64,000 nt of DNA from a bacterium (GTDB lineage Bacteria > Bdellovibrionota_C > UBA2361 > RFPC01): contig JAUIBK010000004.1 in the NCBI GenBank assembly GCA_030428205.1, forward strand, positions 1 through 64,000, given 5' to 3'. The notes under the pieces were generated by a model, which did no database searches, was not told where the DNA came from, and saw nothing but the letters and a program-made list of their open reading frames with translations. Of the stretch, positions 26,925-34,790 are shown piece after piece. A program made the position numbers and the translations under genes. Position 1 is the stretch's first letter; each line of letters starts with the position of its first letter.

Positions 26925-27164
26925 ATGAGCAAAAAAGTTTTTCGAGGAAAAAATATGACATCACTTCTGCAACACGTTTGGCGTGAATGTGGTAGAGAAG
27001 CAAAAATTCTGTCTTCGAGAAAATGTCACAAGAGCGGCTATGAAGTAGAGGTTCACCCCGGTGGAGAGGCGCTTCTTGGAGTCGACGATCTCTTCTCTCT
27101 GTGTGAGGAGAGTGGGGTGAGCGAGGTCGAGGAGTCTACGGGAGTAGGAGGTCTCGCACATTAG
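26925..27164 (+). CDS. FlhF N-terminal (B) domain only, no GTPase
   Basis: A 79-residue protein at the position where flhF normally sits (between flhA and flhG). KKVFRGKNMTSLLQHVWRECGREAKILSSRK matches the FlhF N-terminal domain, whose usual form is KKFTAKTMREAL..V..ELGPDAVILS.R. The remaining 350 or so residues of FlhF, namely the linker and the SRP-type NG GTPase, are missing, and I see no remnant of them downstream. It starts 4 bases after the flhA stop and is therefore still translated in the operon. It could be a relic or a genuine domain-only protein keeping the polar-targeting function. The last 25 residues match nothing. Confidence 0.7.
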   Translation: MSKKVFRGKNMTSLLQHVWRECGREAKILSSRKCHKSGYEVEVHPGGEALLGVDDLFSLCEESGVSEVEESTGVGGLAH

Positions 27165-27187
27165 CCCAGTAATATCAGTAAGTTAGG
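27165..27187. repeat. 23-base sequence shared with the 36.5 kb and 38.1 kb direct repeats
   Basis: CCCAGTAATATCAGTAAGTT plus AGG at 27165-27187 differs by two bases from 36561-36583. Its first part also matches 38092-38105. It lies in the 86-base spacer between the FlhF fragment and flhG. It looks like a trace of the dispersed repeat that flanks the triple-HTH gene. Confidence 0.75.
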
Positions 27188-27250
27188 TAGGTTTTGAGAA
27201 ATTTGAGACAACCCTTTTAGAGAGCGAATCATAAAGAGGAGATTATTTCA

Positions 27251-28141
27251 GTGAATAATCACGCAACGTCACATTCACAAGTAGTTAAGGAGCAGGGTGC
27301 TACACAGATGAGTACGCCAACACGTGTTATTAGTTTTACCAGTGGAAAGGGTGGAGTGGGGAAAACTCATTCGCTTGTAAATACTGGAATTGCCCTTGCT
27401 CAAAGAGGTCGCAATGTCCTGCTCTTTGATGCCGACCTTGGACTTGCCAACATCGATGTTCTCCTTGGAATTCAAGTTGAATATACCTTACACGATGTTT
27501 TCGAAGGACGAAAAACACTCGATGAAATTATCGTAGAAGGCCCAGAAGGAATATCAATTATTCCTGCGGCAAGTGGTGTTGATTCTATCTGCAATTTAAC
27601 ATTTCAAGAACGGAGCATTCTTCTTCAATCTGTTGAGGGTATTGCTGGAAGCTATGATTACTTGCTCATTGATACACCAGCTGGAATTGGCTCTGATGTT
27701 ATCTATTTTAACTGTGCGTCAAACGAAATCGTATGCGTGATTAATGGTGAGCCTACTTCACTAACTGATGCTTATGCATTAATCAAAGTTCTCTCGAGGA
27801 AGTACGGCGAGAAATCAATCTCAATCTTAGTCAACAACGTAGCTTCAGAAAAGCATGCTCAGCAGGCCTATAGCCGCCTCTCAAGAGCAGTCAATCAGTT
27901 CTTACACATTGACCTACGGTATTTAGGTTGGGTGCCTTCGGATGCCACCGTGCGGGATGCTGTTACGGATCAGCGAGCGGTGATTCAAGAATATCCAAGT
28001 AGTAAAGTATCGCTTGCGATTTCGTCGTTTGCTGATCGCATTGAAGAGGACTATCACCGCCTTAAGGTAAAGGGTGGAGTACAATTTTTCTTTCAACAAT
28101 TACTAGATGTGAACAACTATGGGAAGGAATACGACGCGTAG
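27251..28141 (+). CDS. flhG: FlhG/FleN (MinD-like) ATPase
   Basis: A 296-residue deviant-Walker ATPase of the MinD/ParA family that regulates flagellar number. SGKGGVGKT (31-39), LLFDADLGLANIDVLLG and DYLLIDTPAGIGSDV are intact. A C-terminal amphipathic helix (VQFFFQQLLDVN) could serve as a membrane-targeting sequence. The GTG start at 27251 has AGAGGAG about 9 bases upstream. The N-terminal 25 residues lack the DQAxxLR activator motif that FlhG uses to stimulate FlhF GTPase, consistent with the missing GTPase domain in the preceding gene. It overlaps the next small gene by 23 bases. Confidence 0.92.
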   Translation: MNNHATSHSQVVKEQGATQMSTPTRVISFTSGKGGVGKTHSLVNTGIALAQRGRNVLLFDADLGLANIDVLLGIQVEYTLHDVFEGRKTLDEIIVEGPEGISIIPAASGVDSICNLTFQERSILLQSVEGIAGSYDYLLIDTPAGIGSDVIYFNCASNEIVCVINGEPTSLTDAYALIKVLSRKYGEKSISILVNNVASEKHAQQAYSRLSRAVNQFLHIDLRYLGWVPSDATVRDAVTDQRAVIQEYPSSKVSLAISSFADRIEEDYHRLKVKGGVQFFFQQLLDVNNYGKEYDA

Positions 28142-28352
28142 ATCGAGTAACTACATACCGCTAAAGAGATTGCAAGCCACGGTGCTCTTGCTGTGCTTTC
28201 TCGTTGTCTTAGTGGGTGGATTCATGAGTGGTGTATCACTTACGACTCTTTGTGTTCGCTCGGTCGTTGTATGGGCGGTTATCGCGGTTATAACGCGCAT
28301 TGTTGTACAAATTCTTGTGACCAACGAGGAGATGAACGGTGGCCAAGGTTAA
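28119..28352 (+). CDS. Small membrane protein in the flhG-fliA junction
   Basis: A 77-residue protein with a basic N-terminus (GRNTTRRSSNYIPLKRLQ) and two predicted transmembrane helices (about 18-40 and 47-68). It overlaps the end of flhG by 23 bases and the start of fliA by 14 bases, so all three are probably translationally coupled. I recognise no family. Such a gene might help place or regulate flagella, but this is position-based inference. Confidence 0.65.
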   Translation: MGRNTTRRSSNYIPLKRLQATVLLLCFLVVLVGGFMSGVSLTTLCVRSVVVWAVIAVITRIVVQILVTNEEMNGGQG

Positions 28353-29088
28353 AAAAACTGCAGTGGAAGCATATAAGTCCGTAGATGATTTTGAGAAAGA
28401 AGAGCTCATTAAGAGCTATCTTCCTCTCGTAAAAAAAGTAGTTCATCGACTCTCAGGACGGCTTCCAAAAGATGTTGATATTAAAGAGATGCTCAATTCC
28501 GGGATTATCGGGCTCGTTGATGCGCTCGAAAAATATGATCCCAAACACGAGACAAACTTCTCCACGTATGCACAGTTTCGTATTCGTGGCGCTATTCTTG
28601 ATAGTTTTCGCTCGCAAGACTGGCTTCCACGATCGCTCCGATATAAATCGCATAAAATTGAAAGTGCCTACCAACGGGTTGAGCAAAAAATTGGCCGTGC
28701 CGCAACAGATGAAGAAGTCGCTATTGAACTTGGAGTTGAAGTAGGAGAGTTCCAAAAGCTGCTTGGTGAAGTTGGGAGTGTGGTGATGTTGAGCTTCGAG
28801 GAGCTCGGTTTTGGTCACGGAGAAGAACGTTTTCAAGCTGATGAGTGGCTCTCGGGAAAGACAACGGATCCACTCAACAAACTTCTGAGTACAGAGAAGG
28901 TAAGTCTCATTGCTCGAGCACTTGATAGATTGCCAGAAAAAGAGCGACTGGTGATTAGTCTCTACTTCTACGAAGAGCTGAATTTAAAAGAGATTGGGGA
29001 AATCTTAGGTGTTACAGAATCTCGCGCATCACAGATTCGTTCACGGGCGTTAATACGACTCAAAAACTATCTACGAAGCGCAGCCTAA
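28339..29088 (+). CDS. fliA: Flagellar sigma factor FliA (sigma-28)
   Basis: A 249-residue sigma-70-family factor. Region 2 is visible as LVKKVVHRLSGRLP...IIGLVDALEKYDP...FSTYAQFRIRGAILDSFRSQDW. Region 4 ends with RLVISLYFYEELNLKEIGEILGVTESRASQIRSRALIRLK. It directs late flagellar and chemotaxis genes. GTG at 28339 is preceded by GAGGAG. No anti-sigma factor FlgM is visible nearby. Confidence 0.96.
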   Translation: MAKVKKTAVEAYKSVDDFEKEELIKSYLPLVKKVVHRLSGRLPKDVDIKEMLNSGIIGLVDALEKYDPKHETNFSTYAQFRIRGAILDSFRSQDWLPRSLRYKSHKIESAYQRVEQKIGRAATDEEVAIELGVEVGEFQKLLGEVGSVVMLSFEELGFGHGEERFQADEWLSGKTTDPLNKLLSTEKVSLIARALDRLPEKERLVISLYFYEELNLKEIGEILGVTESRASQIRSRALIRLKNYLRSAA

Positions 29089-29115
29089 GGCTCTGTCACC
29101 ACATGAAAGGGAAGC

Positions 29116-30285
29116 ATGGACAGCAGTAGGTCTGGCCGAGAGGATCATATCCTCGTTGTAGATAAAACTCCGGACGACCTTGAGCGGGTCGATCAAGCGC
29201 TGTGTACTTTTTTCCCCGATATTCAAATTGATACCGCTCAGACGCTTGACCAATATCAACAGAAACTCAAAGACGATCAGTTTGATATCGTTATTCTTGA
29301 CCAGGATTTGACCTCTGGAACGGAGCTGATTGAACTTATTTTTCGCCTGAAGACAGAAGATTATGAGCCTTCGGTGATTGTTGTCGCAAAAAATCCAGCA
29401 GTTCAGGTTCTCAATGAATTATATAAGTTTGGTTGCCACCGTTGTATTGTGAAAGATGATCGTTGGCTTGAAGAGCTCGGAACTGCTGTTGATTATCTGA
29501 TTCGGTTACGAAAAGTAGCTCATGAGAACCTTATTTTACGGGCAAAGCTAACTGAGGCGAACATGCTCCTCAGAGAAAAAAATGAGCGCCTCGATGAATT
29601 TAGTGCTACGGTTGCACACGATATTCGAGGACCTCTTGGAGGTCTTTCTATGAAGTTAGAGTATCTCCTCGACCAATACGGAGAGCTCTTTGATGATAGA
29701 GCAAACCTTCTTCTTCAACGTTCACTCGGTTCAACCAGTAGGCTCATTGAACTTGTGCAATCAATGTATGACTATGCAAAACTTGGCTCTCAAGTTTCCG
29801 AGATGGAAGATGTCGATCTCAATGCTCTGATTCACGATGTTTTTGAAGATCTTCATTTTCCCGATGAGCTTGATATTCAAGTACAACTTGATGAGTTGCC
29901 AATTGTCTGGGGCGCTCCCGCATTGCTGCGACGCGTGTTTATGAACCTCGTATCAAATGCTGTGCGCTATAACGACAAATCTCCGGTAAAGATTTCATTT
30001 CGACTCGGTGCCTTACATAAACGCGCCTTTGGTGAGCTGATTGAGATTCTCGTAGAAGATAATGGTCCAGGTCTTCCAGAGGATGAAGATGAAAAAACTC
30101 TCTTTTCTCTCTTTCAACGTGGAAAAAGTGGAGAGAGAGACTCTGAAGGAAGTGGTGTAGGGTTGGCTGTTGTAAAGCGCATCGTTGAGCTGCATTACGG
30201 GGAAGTGCACATTGCCAAAGGTGAGGGAAGTGGAGCTTGCTTTTCCGTCCTCCTCCCTATTGAGCCGATGAATATAATCGGATAA
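29116..30285 (+). CDS. Response-regulator/histidine-kinase hybrid (REC-HisKA-HATPase)
   Basis: A 389-residue cytosolic protein. It has an N-terminal receiver domain (phospho-acceptor Asp62 in VILDQDL), a coiled-coil (133-160), the H-box VAHDIRGPLGG (His168), and an HATPase_c domain with NLVSNAVRY, VEDNGPGLP and SGVGLAVVKRIVELH. No transmembrane segment is present, so it probably senses upstream phosphorylation through its receiver. It begins 27 bases after fliA and is likely read from the flagellar transcript, suggesting a link to motility or sigma-54 activation. No separate response regulator is next to it. Confidence 0.9.
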   Translation: MDSSRSGREDHILVVDKTPDDLERVDQALCTFFPDIQIDTAQTLDQYQQKLKDDQFDIVILDQDLTSGTELIELIFRLKTEDYEPSVIVVAKNPAVQVLNELYKFGCHRCIVKDDRWLEELGTAVDYLIRLRKVAHENLILRAKLTEANMLLREKNERLDEFSATVAHDIRGPLGGLSMKLEYLLDQYGELFDDRANLLLQRSLGSTSRLIELVQSMYDYAKLGSQVSEMEDVDLNALIHDVFEDLHFPDELDIQVQLDELPIVWGAPALLRRVFMNLVSNAVRYNDKSPVKISFRLGALHKRAFGELIEILVEDNGPGLPEDEDEKTLFSLFQRGKSGERDSEGSGVGLAVVKRIVELHYGEVHIAKGEGSGACFSVLLPIEPMNIIG

Positions 30286-30289
30286 TCTT

Positions 30290-30958
30290 GTGGGTGTGCT
30301 GCACCCTATTTTCAATGACATAGACCTTGTAATTTGGGATTTCAATGGAACGCTCCTTGATGATGCTGAGTTGTGTCAAGATATTACCAATAAGCATCTC
30401 GTTCAGTTTGGCAGAAAGCCTCTGAGTCCCGAGGCTATGCAACTCGCGTTTTGTCATCCAATTTCAAAATACTTTGCGGCTATGGGGTTAACTCTCAGTG
30501 AGGCTCAGTTCGCACAGCAAGCGGATGATTTTCATGCCGAGTATGAACAACGTCGTGGTGATTATGGCCTTCGAGCCGGTGTTCAAGAGCTACTCTCAAC
30601 TTTGCAAAACAAAGGTGTTCGGCAAGTCGTTCTCTCAGCATACCCTGAAAAAGAATTACACGATGTTATTGAGCAGTTTTCCTTAACTCCATATTTTGAA
30701 GCTCTGCTTGGTCTCCCAGACCGTCTCGCTGTGAGTAAGGTAGAGCGTGGAACGAGTTGGATGAAATCTTCAGGGGTGACCCCTTCTCGAACCCTCCTTG
30801 TCGGTGATACCAACCACGACTTTGAAGCTGCCCAAGCCATGGGCACAAAGTCGCTTCTCTGCCCCAGCGGCTACCAGCATGTGAATCATCTTATTGCCTG
30901 TGGGACGGAGATGGTGGAGTGCTTGAGTGAGCTGCTCCACTTTGAAGAGGCTGGTTAG
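30290..30958 (+). CDS. HAD hydrolase (phosphoglycolate phosphatase-like)
   Basis: A 222-residue HAD with motif I IWDFNGTLLDD (nucleophile Asp17), motif II VVLSAYPEKEL, and motif IV LLVGDTNHDFEAAQAMG. The residue at +2 of the nucleophile is Asn19 rather than the usual acid/base Asp, a variant seen in some HAD branches. GTG at 30290 lies only 4 bases after the kinase stop, so the gene may be co-transcribed. Likely a small-molecule phosphatase; substrate unknown. Confidence 0.82.
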   Translation: MGVLHPIFNDIDLVIWDFNGTLLDDAELCQDITNKHLVQFGRKPLSPEAMQLAFCHPISKYFAAMGLTLSEAQFAQQADDFHAEYEQRRGDYGLRAGVQELLSTLQNKGVRQVVLSAYPEKELHDVIEQFSLTPYFEALLGLPDRLAVSKVERGTSWMKSSGVTPSRTLLVGDTNHDFEAAQAMGTKSLLCPSGYQHVNHLIACGTEMVECLSELLHFEEAG

Positions 30959-31011
30959 AGCCGGAACGCTCCTTGTTCTTATCCTTGTCCCACTCCAGAT
31001 TCCAATATCTC

Positions 31012-31145
31012 AGTCCTAGTCTGTTTTCCTGGTTCTGGCCGTGGTCCATAAACGCTATCCCTGTCTTTCTCCAAATCGGAGTTTCGACTATTGACCAGGA
31101 CCAGAACCAGGAAAATGGACTAGGACTAGGACTAGGACTGGGACT
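31012..31145. repeat. Long imperfect inverted repeat (palindrome family F/G, copy 2) with GGACTA tandem
   Basis: The left arm 31012-31047 (AGTCCTAGT, TTTTCCTGGTTCTGG, GTGGTCC) pairs with 31091-31127. The right arm runs into four consecutive GGACTA-type hexamers. The arm sequence is related to the repeat at 7326-7468. It lies in the 270-base gap between two HAD genes. Confidence 0.85.
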
Positions 31146-31226
31146 CTGGGACTTGGGTAGGGTTGAGTAGTGAGAGGTACAGAGGTATCCTACGAGTGGT
31201 GGATCGGGGCATAATTTGGAGTACTT

Positions 31227-32207
31227 ATGACCACACAGCAAGTAGAAGATCGATACGGAGCACTTGGTCCTCAACGTCAACCATTTGCAATAGATCTCGA
31301 GCAGAGCTCTCCGGTGGGTTGGACCTTGGATCAAGAAACATTGACCCCAATGAATCGTGAACTTCCTCAAATCCCTCAATTTATTAAAGGTGCTGTCTTT
31401 GATCTTGATGGCACACTTGTAAACTCAGAGCCGTATATTCTACGAACAATCCTACACACAGCTGAAAGAATCATCGGAGACCAAACAGGAGATCCAGATT
31501 TCCGATTTACGGGGCACCAGGTTGAACGGATCAAGGATGAATGTTTTGGCCGAAACGATGACGAGATGTCTCGTCAAATGCTCCGCTTTATCCAAGAGCA
31601 CGATCTCAATGAGGGAATCTTAGAGGTGATGACAGCTGAAGAATTCATCCCTTTCTTTCGACAAGAGCGTCAAGATGAATTCATCTCTCTGTGTAAACGT
31701 GGTGAGGTAAAAACAGTTGAGGGCTCTATTGATCTCGTTATGAGAGCTTATGAGAAGTATGGCCCACTTGCTTTAAATACTGCTAGCCCCCAAGTCCTTG
31801 CGCAGGTAGAGCTAGAAGAAGTTGTCGGAAGAGAGTTGCAAGAACGTCATGGACTGTCTGTTGATGATGTCTTTCCTTCTCATTTACGAACCTATGGTGA
31901 TGAGTGTGGTGCGCATTTTGGCAAACCTCACCCCCTTGGATATATTATTGCTTCGGACAAGCTCAGCATACTTCCTTCCCGCCTGATTGCCTTTACCGAC
32001 AGGCCAAATGACGCACAAGCATCTCTTTCTGCAGGCTACGGGCGTGTTGTTATTATCCCAGAAAACCTGGATATGACTCCTTTTTTCGTTGCTGGGAAGC
32101 ATACCCTACAGAGCTTCTTCGAGAATTTGCCAGAGCATAACCCTTTGCGAGATCTCGATCGTGTGATACTGACAGGGAATCTTTCTTGGCTTCAATTTGA
32201 AAAGTAA
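31227..32207 (+). CDS. HAD-superfamily phosphatase, extended N-terminus
   Basis: A 326-residue HAD protein with motif I AVFDLDGTLVNSEPY (nucleophile near residue 57), NTASP (motif II) and TDRPNDAQASLSAG (motif IV). A 50-residue N-terminal extension precedes the core. The cap domain is large and helical, as in beta-phosphoglucomutase-like or sugar-phosphate phosphatase members. Its stop overlaps the start of the ROK kinase gene by one base, pointing to a joint role in sugar-phosphate metabolism. Substrate unknown. Confidence 0.82.
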   Translation: MTTQQVEDRYGALGPQRQPFAIDLEQSSPVGWTLDQETLTPMNRELPQIPQFIKGAVFDLDGTLVNSEPYILRTILHTAERIIGDQTGDPDFRFTGHQVERIKDECFGRNDDEMSRQMLRFIQEHDLNEGILEVMTAEEFIPFFRQERQDEFISLCKRGEVKTVEGSIDLVMRAYEKYGPLALNTASPQVLAQVELEEVVGRELQERHGLSVDDVFPSHLRTYGDECGAHFGKPHPLGYIIASDKLSILPSRLIAFTDRPNDAQASLSAGYGRVVIIPENLDMTPFFVAGKHTLQSFFENLPEHNPLRDLDRVILTGNLSWLQFEK

Positions 32208-33142
32208 TGGCCTATCTCGGAATAGACATCGGAGGCACAACAACACCTGTCTGCCTCGTCTCTAAAGATGGAGAGCTCCTTTCCAAAGAAGCATTTTTAA
32301 CCAATCAAGCAGAAGGCCCCAAGCCTTGCGTTGAGCAGATTCTTCTTGTCGCGGAGTCGCTTCTCAAGCAGCATTGCAGTAGCCCGATGGCGATTGGTAT
32401 CGCGTGTGGCTCTCCTCTTGATCCCGAACAAGGTATTATTCAAGCTCCCCCGAATCTTTCTACTTGGATTGACGTACCAATTGTTTCACTTGTTGAAGAA
32501 CGATTGAAGATTCCTACCTATCTCGAAAACGATGCAAACGCAGGTGCATGTGCAGAGTATTGTTTTGGTGCGGGCGTTGGTTCAAAGAACATGATCTTTC
32601 TCACCTTTGGCACAGGAATGGGTGCTGGTATTATCTTAAATGGTGAGCTCTACCGGGGAACAAATTTTAATGCTGGTGAAGTAGGGCATATGCGTTTAGC
32701 GCCAGAAGGGCCAGTTGGTTACCACAAGGCTGGTAGCTTTGAGGGATTTTGTTCTGGTGGTGGTATTGCACAACTTGCTGCGTCTCTTTATCAGGATTTT
32801 CGAGGCGAAACAGTTCTTTCGCCGACTCCAACAACGCGAGATGTTGGTGAAGCTGCTGTCCAAGGAGATCCTCTCGCACGTGAAGTGCTCGCCCTCTCTG
32901 GCCAATTTCTCGGTAAAGGACTTGCTCTTTTGATCGATATCCTCAATCCCGAGCGGATTGTGATTGGTTCAATCTTTGAGCGGTGTGAGGAGTTTCTCCG
33001 TCCTGCAATGCAAGAAGTTCTCGAGCAAGAAGCGTTGCCGAGTTCACTGTCCTGTTGTGAGATTATGCCTGCGAAACTTGGGGATACTGTTGGGGATTTT
33101 GCGGCAGTGTCGGTGGCGCGGATGTTTCATTTGTCGAGATGA
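32207..33142 (+). CDS. ROK-family sugar kinase (glucokinase-like)
   Basis: A 311-residue ASKHA-fold kinase. LGIDIGGTTTPVCLV is the phosphate-1 loop, and LENDANAGACAEYCFGAG carries the catalytic Asp. FGTGMGAGIILNGELYRG and AGEVGHMRL are ROK signatures. The zinc-binding CxCGxxGCxE stretch that follows in most ROK kinases is replaced by a segment with a single Cys (GSFEGFCSGGG), so metal binding is doubtful. It should phosphorylate a hexose with ATP. It overlaps the upstream HAD gene, so a kinase/phosphatase pair acting on one sugar is plausible. Confidence 0.88.
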   Translation: MAYLGIDIGGTTTPVCLVSKDGELLSKEAFLTNQAEGPKPCVEQILLVAESLLKQHCSSPMAIGIACGSPLDPEQGIIQAPPNLSTWIDVPIVSLVEERLKIPTYLENDANAGACAEYCFGAGVGSKNMIFLTFGTGMGAGIILNGELYRGTNFNAGEVGHMRLAPEGPVGYHKAGSFEGFCSGGGIAQLAASLYQDFRGETVLSPTPTTRDVGEAAVQGDPLAREVLALSGQFLGKGLALLIDILNPERIVIGSIFERCEEFLRPAMQEVLEQEALPSSLSCCEIMPAKLGDTVGDFAAVSVARMFHLSR

Positions 33143-33183
33143 AGGCTGCGCTTTTTGTCGTGTTTGAGGTTAGTGTGGTTTAT

Positions 33184-33249
33184 AACCGCAAAGACGCAAA
33201 GTCGCAAAGAAATTGAAGGTAGACTTAGCGTCTTTGCGCCTTCGCGGTT
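33184..33249. repeat. Palindrome family D (CGCAAAG type)
   Basis: AACCGCAAAGACGCAAAG (33184-) and its imperfect complement ending at 33249 (CTTTGCGCCTTCGCGGTT) form a stem of about 20 pairs with three mismatches. It is similar in style to family C but not in sequence. The 33143-33311 gap between convergent genes is otherwise empty. Confidence 0.85.
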
Positions 33250-33311
33250 CGATATCGATTGAAAGTTTCGAAGGCAAGAAGCTGAGAAGCCCTCTCTGTC
33301 GCGCCCCTCAC

Positions 33312-34385
33312 TTACCCCTTCTCAGTAAGCTCTCCTTTTCCTTCTCTCATCTGAAGTAATTTCGCTTCCCCGTGATTAGCAATAGCCCCCCGTCCAAAAT
33401 CAATAGCTTTCTCAGGAAAAGAAACCTCTTTGAGTCCCTCGAGGATATTTTTTGGATTTTTTTGTGCCGCTCGGGCCAAAGCGTGTAGGGCATAGTAGTG
33501 ATTTTGAGCTTCAAGAATGGGGCTCAGGTTAAATTTCTCTTCAAATTGCTCAACAAAGGAATCTCTTGCAGGCCAGTCAGTAAAGTAGATTCCTTCAAGC
33601 AGTGGTTTGAGCTCTGGCTCAGTAATCATAAGGCGTTGAATATCGCTTGTGGTGAGAATCGGGAGGTCTATTTTTGCTTCAGCAAAACGTTTGAGTGCGA
33701 CATCAAGAGAAAAGGTGACGATCACTGCGTCCGGGAGGTTTTTTGAGATACGCGCTGCTTCAACTCGAAAGTCATTCGAGAAATCACTCGAGCAGAGCTC
33801 ATCCGTTATCGCGATATTTCTCTCAGCGAGAATCTTCTTCCAGACAGCGAGATTCGCACGCCCCCACGGGTCATCCCAGCAGAGGATCCCTACTCTTTGA
33901 AGCTTTGGGTGGAGATCGAAAAACTCTCGTACGGCACCTTCAAGACTCACGTAGCGGTGTCCAAGTGAAAAGAAGTAAGGACTGGTCTCGCTTATTGATT
34001 TGTCCATCACCGTTGGTGAGATAGTGGGCACTTTGAATCGTGCGCTTAATGGAATGAGTGGATTTGTGAGAAATGCCCACAGTTCACCTATAACGGCATC
34101 AACGTGATCGATAGTGACAAGCTTGGTATAAGCTGAAACGGCTTTTGCAGGAATAGTTTGTGAGTCTTCAAAGAGAAGCTTGATCGGCTGCCCGTTGACT
34201 CCTCCACTCTTGTTTATCTCATCACGAGCGAGCTCGATGGCCATTCGACCAAAGTCGGCCCACTCTTTTGCTGCTCCGGAATACCCAGCGATGACACCAA
34301 TCTTAAGAGGGGCGTTATCCTCAGCGCCAACCATCGGAGAGAAGAGCAATACGAGAGAAAAGAGGAAGGAGGGTAGAAACTTCAT
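33312..34385 (-). CDS. ABC-type substrate-binding protein (LivJ/branched-chain amino acid family)
   Basis: A 357-residue periplasmic binding protein with signal peptide MKFLPSFLFSLVLLFSPMVGA. The type-I fold is recognisable from KIGVIAGYSGAAKEWADFGRMAIELARDEIN, KLLFEDSQTIPAKAVSAYTKLV and TISPTVMDKSISETSPYFFSLGHR. Such proteins bind amino acids, amides or aromatic acids. No permease or ATPase genes accompany it, so it is an orphan. The start codon shares its A with the RidA stop (TAATG), so the two are translationally coupled. Confidence 0.88.
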   Translation of the reverse strand: MKFLPSFLFSLVLLFSPMVGAEDNAPLKIGVIAGYSGAAKEWADFGRMAIELARDEINKSGGVNGQPIKLLFEDSQTIPAKAVSAYTKLVTIDHVDAVIGELWAFLTNPLIPLSARFKVPTISPTVMDKSISETSPYFFSLGHRYVSLEGAVREFFDLHPKLQRVGILCWDDPWGRANLAVWKKILAERNIAITDELCSSDFSNDFRVEAARISKNLPDAVIVTFSLDVALKRFAEAKIDLPILTTSDIQRLMITEPELKPLLEGIYFTDWPARDSFVEQFEEKFNLSPILEAQNHYYALHALARAAQKNPKNILEGLKEVSFPEKAIDFGRGAIANHGEAKLLQMREGKGELTEKG

Positions 34386-34771
34386 TACTTCGTTTCAGCT
34401 ATCATCTCAACTTCAATCAGCGCATCAAGCGGAAGTCCAGCAACGGCAAATGTTGCTCGCGCCGGTTTGGCGTCTCCCATCCACTTGGCGTACACTTCAT
34501 TAACAGCAGCAAAGTATTTCATGTCAGCCAGAAGGATAGTGGTCTTTGCTACGTCGGCAAAAGAGAGTCCAAGACCTTGAAGAACGTTTGAGAGATTACT
34601 CATAACCTGTTCCGCTTGCTTCTCGATATCAGCTTCGACAAGTTTTCCTGTTGCAGGATCTATTGGAACTTGACCTGAAAGAAAAGCCATATTTCCAACA
34701 ACTGTTGCTTGCGAATAGGGGCCAATAGCACCTGGCGCACCTTCGATGCCATTTTTATATGATACCGTCAT
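34385..34771 (-). CDS. ridA: RidA/YjgF-family enamine/imine deaminase
   Basis: A 128-residue RidA protein, which hydrolyses reactive 2-aminoacrylate and related imines. GPYSQATVVGNMAFLSGQVPIDPATGKLV and the C-terminal KPARATFAVAGLPLDALIEVEMIA contain the conserved Arg and Glu of the active site. ATG 34771 with AAGGAG 8 bases upstream is preferred over the longer frame. It lies between the AsmA gene and the binding-protein gene and is coupled to the latter. Confidence 0.93.
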   Translation of the reverse strand: MTVSYKNGIEGAPGAIGPYSQATVVGNMAFLSGQVPIDPATGKLVEADIEKQAEQVMSNLSNVLQGLGLSFADVAKTTILLADMKYFAAVNEVYAKWMGDAKPARATFAVAGLPLDALIEVEMIAETK

Positions 34772-34790
34772 ACTTTTATCTCCTTCTTGA

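Noticed and set aside
30891..31379. 162-residue minus-strand reading frame
   Set aside because: Its Ser-Pro repeats are simply the GGACTA palindrome read in frame.
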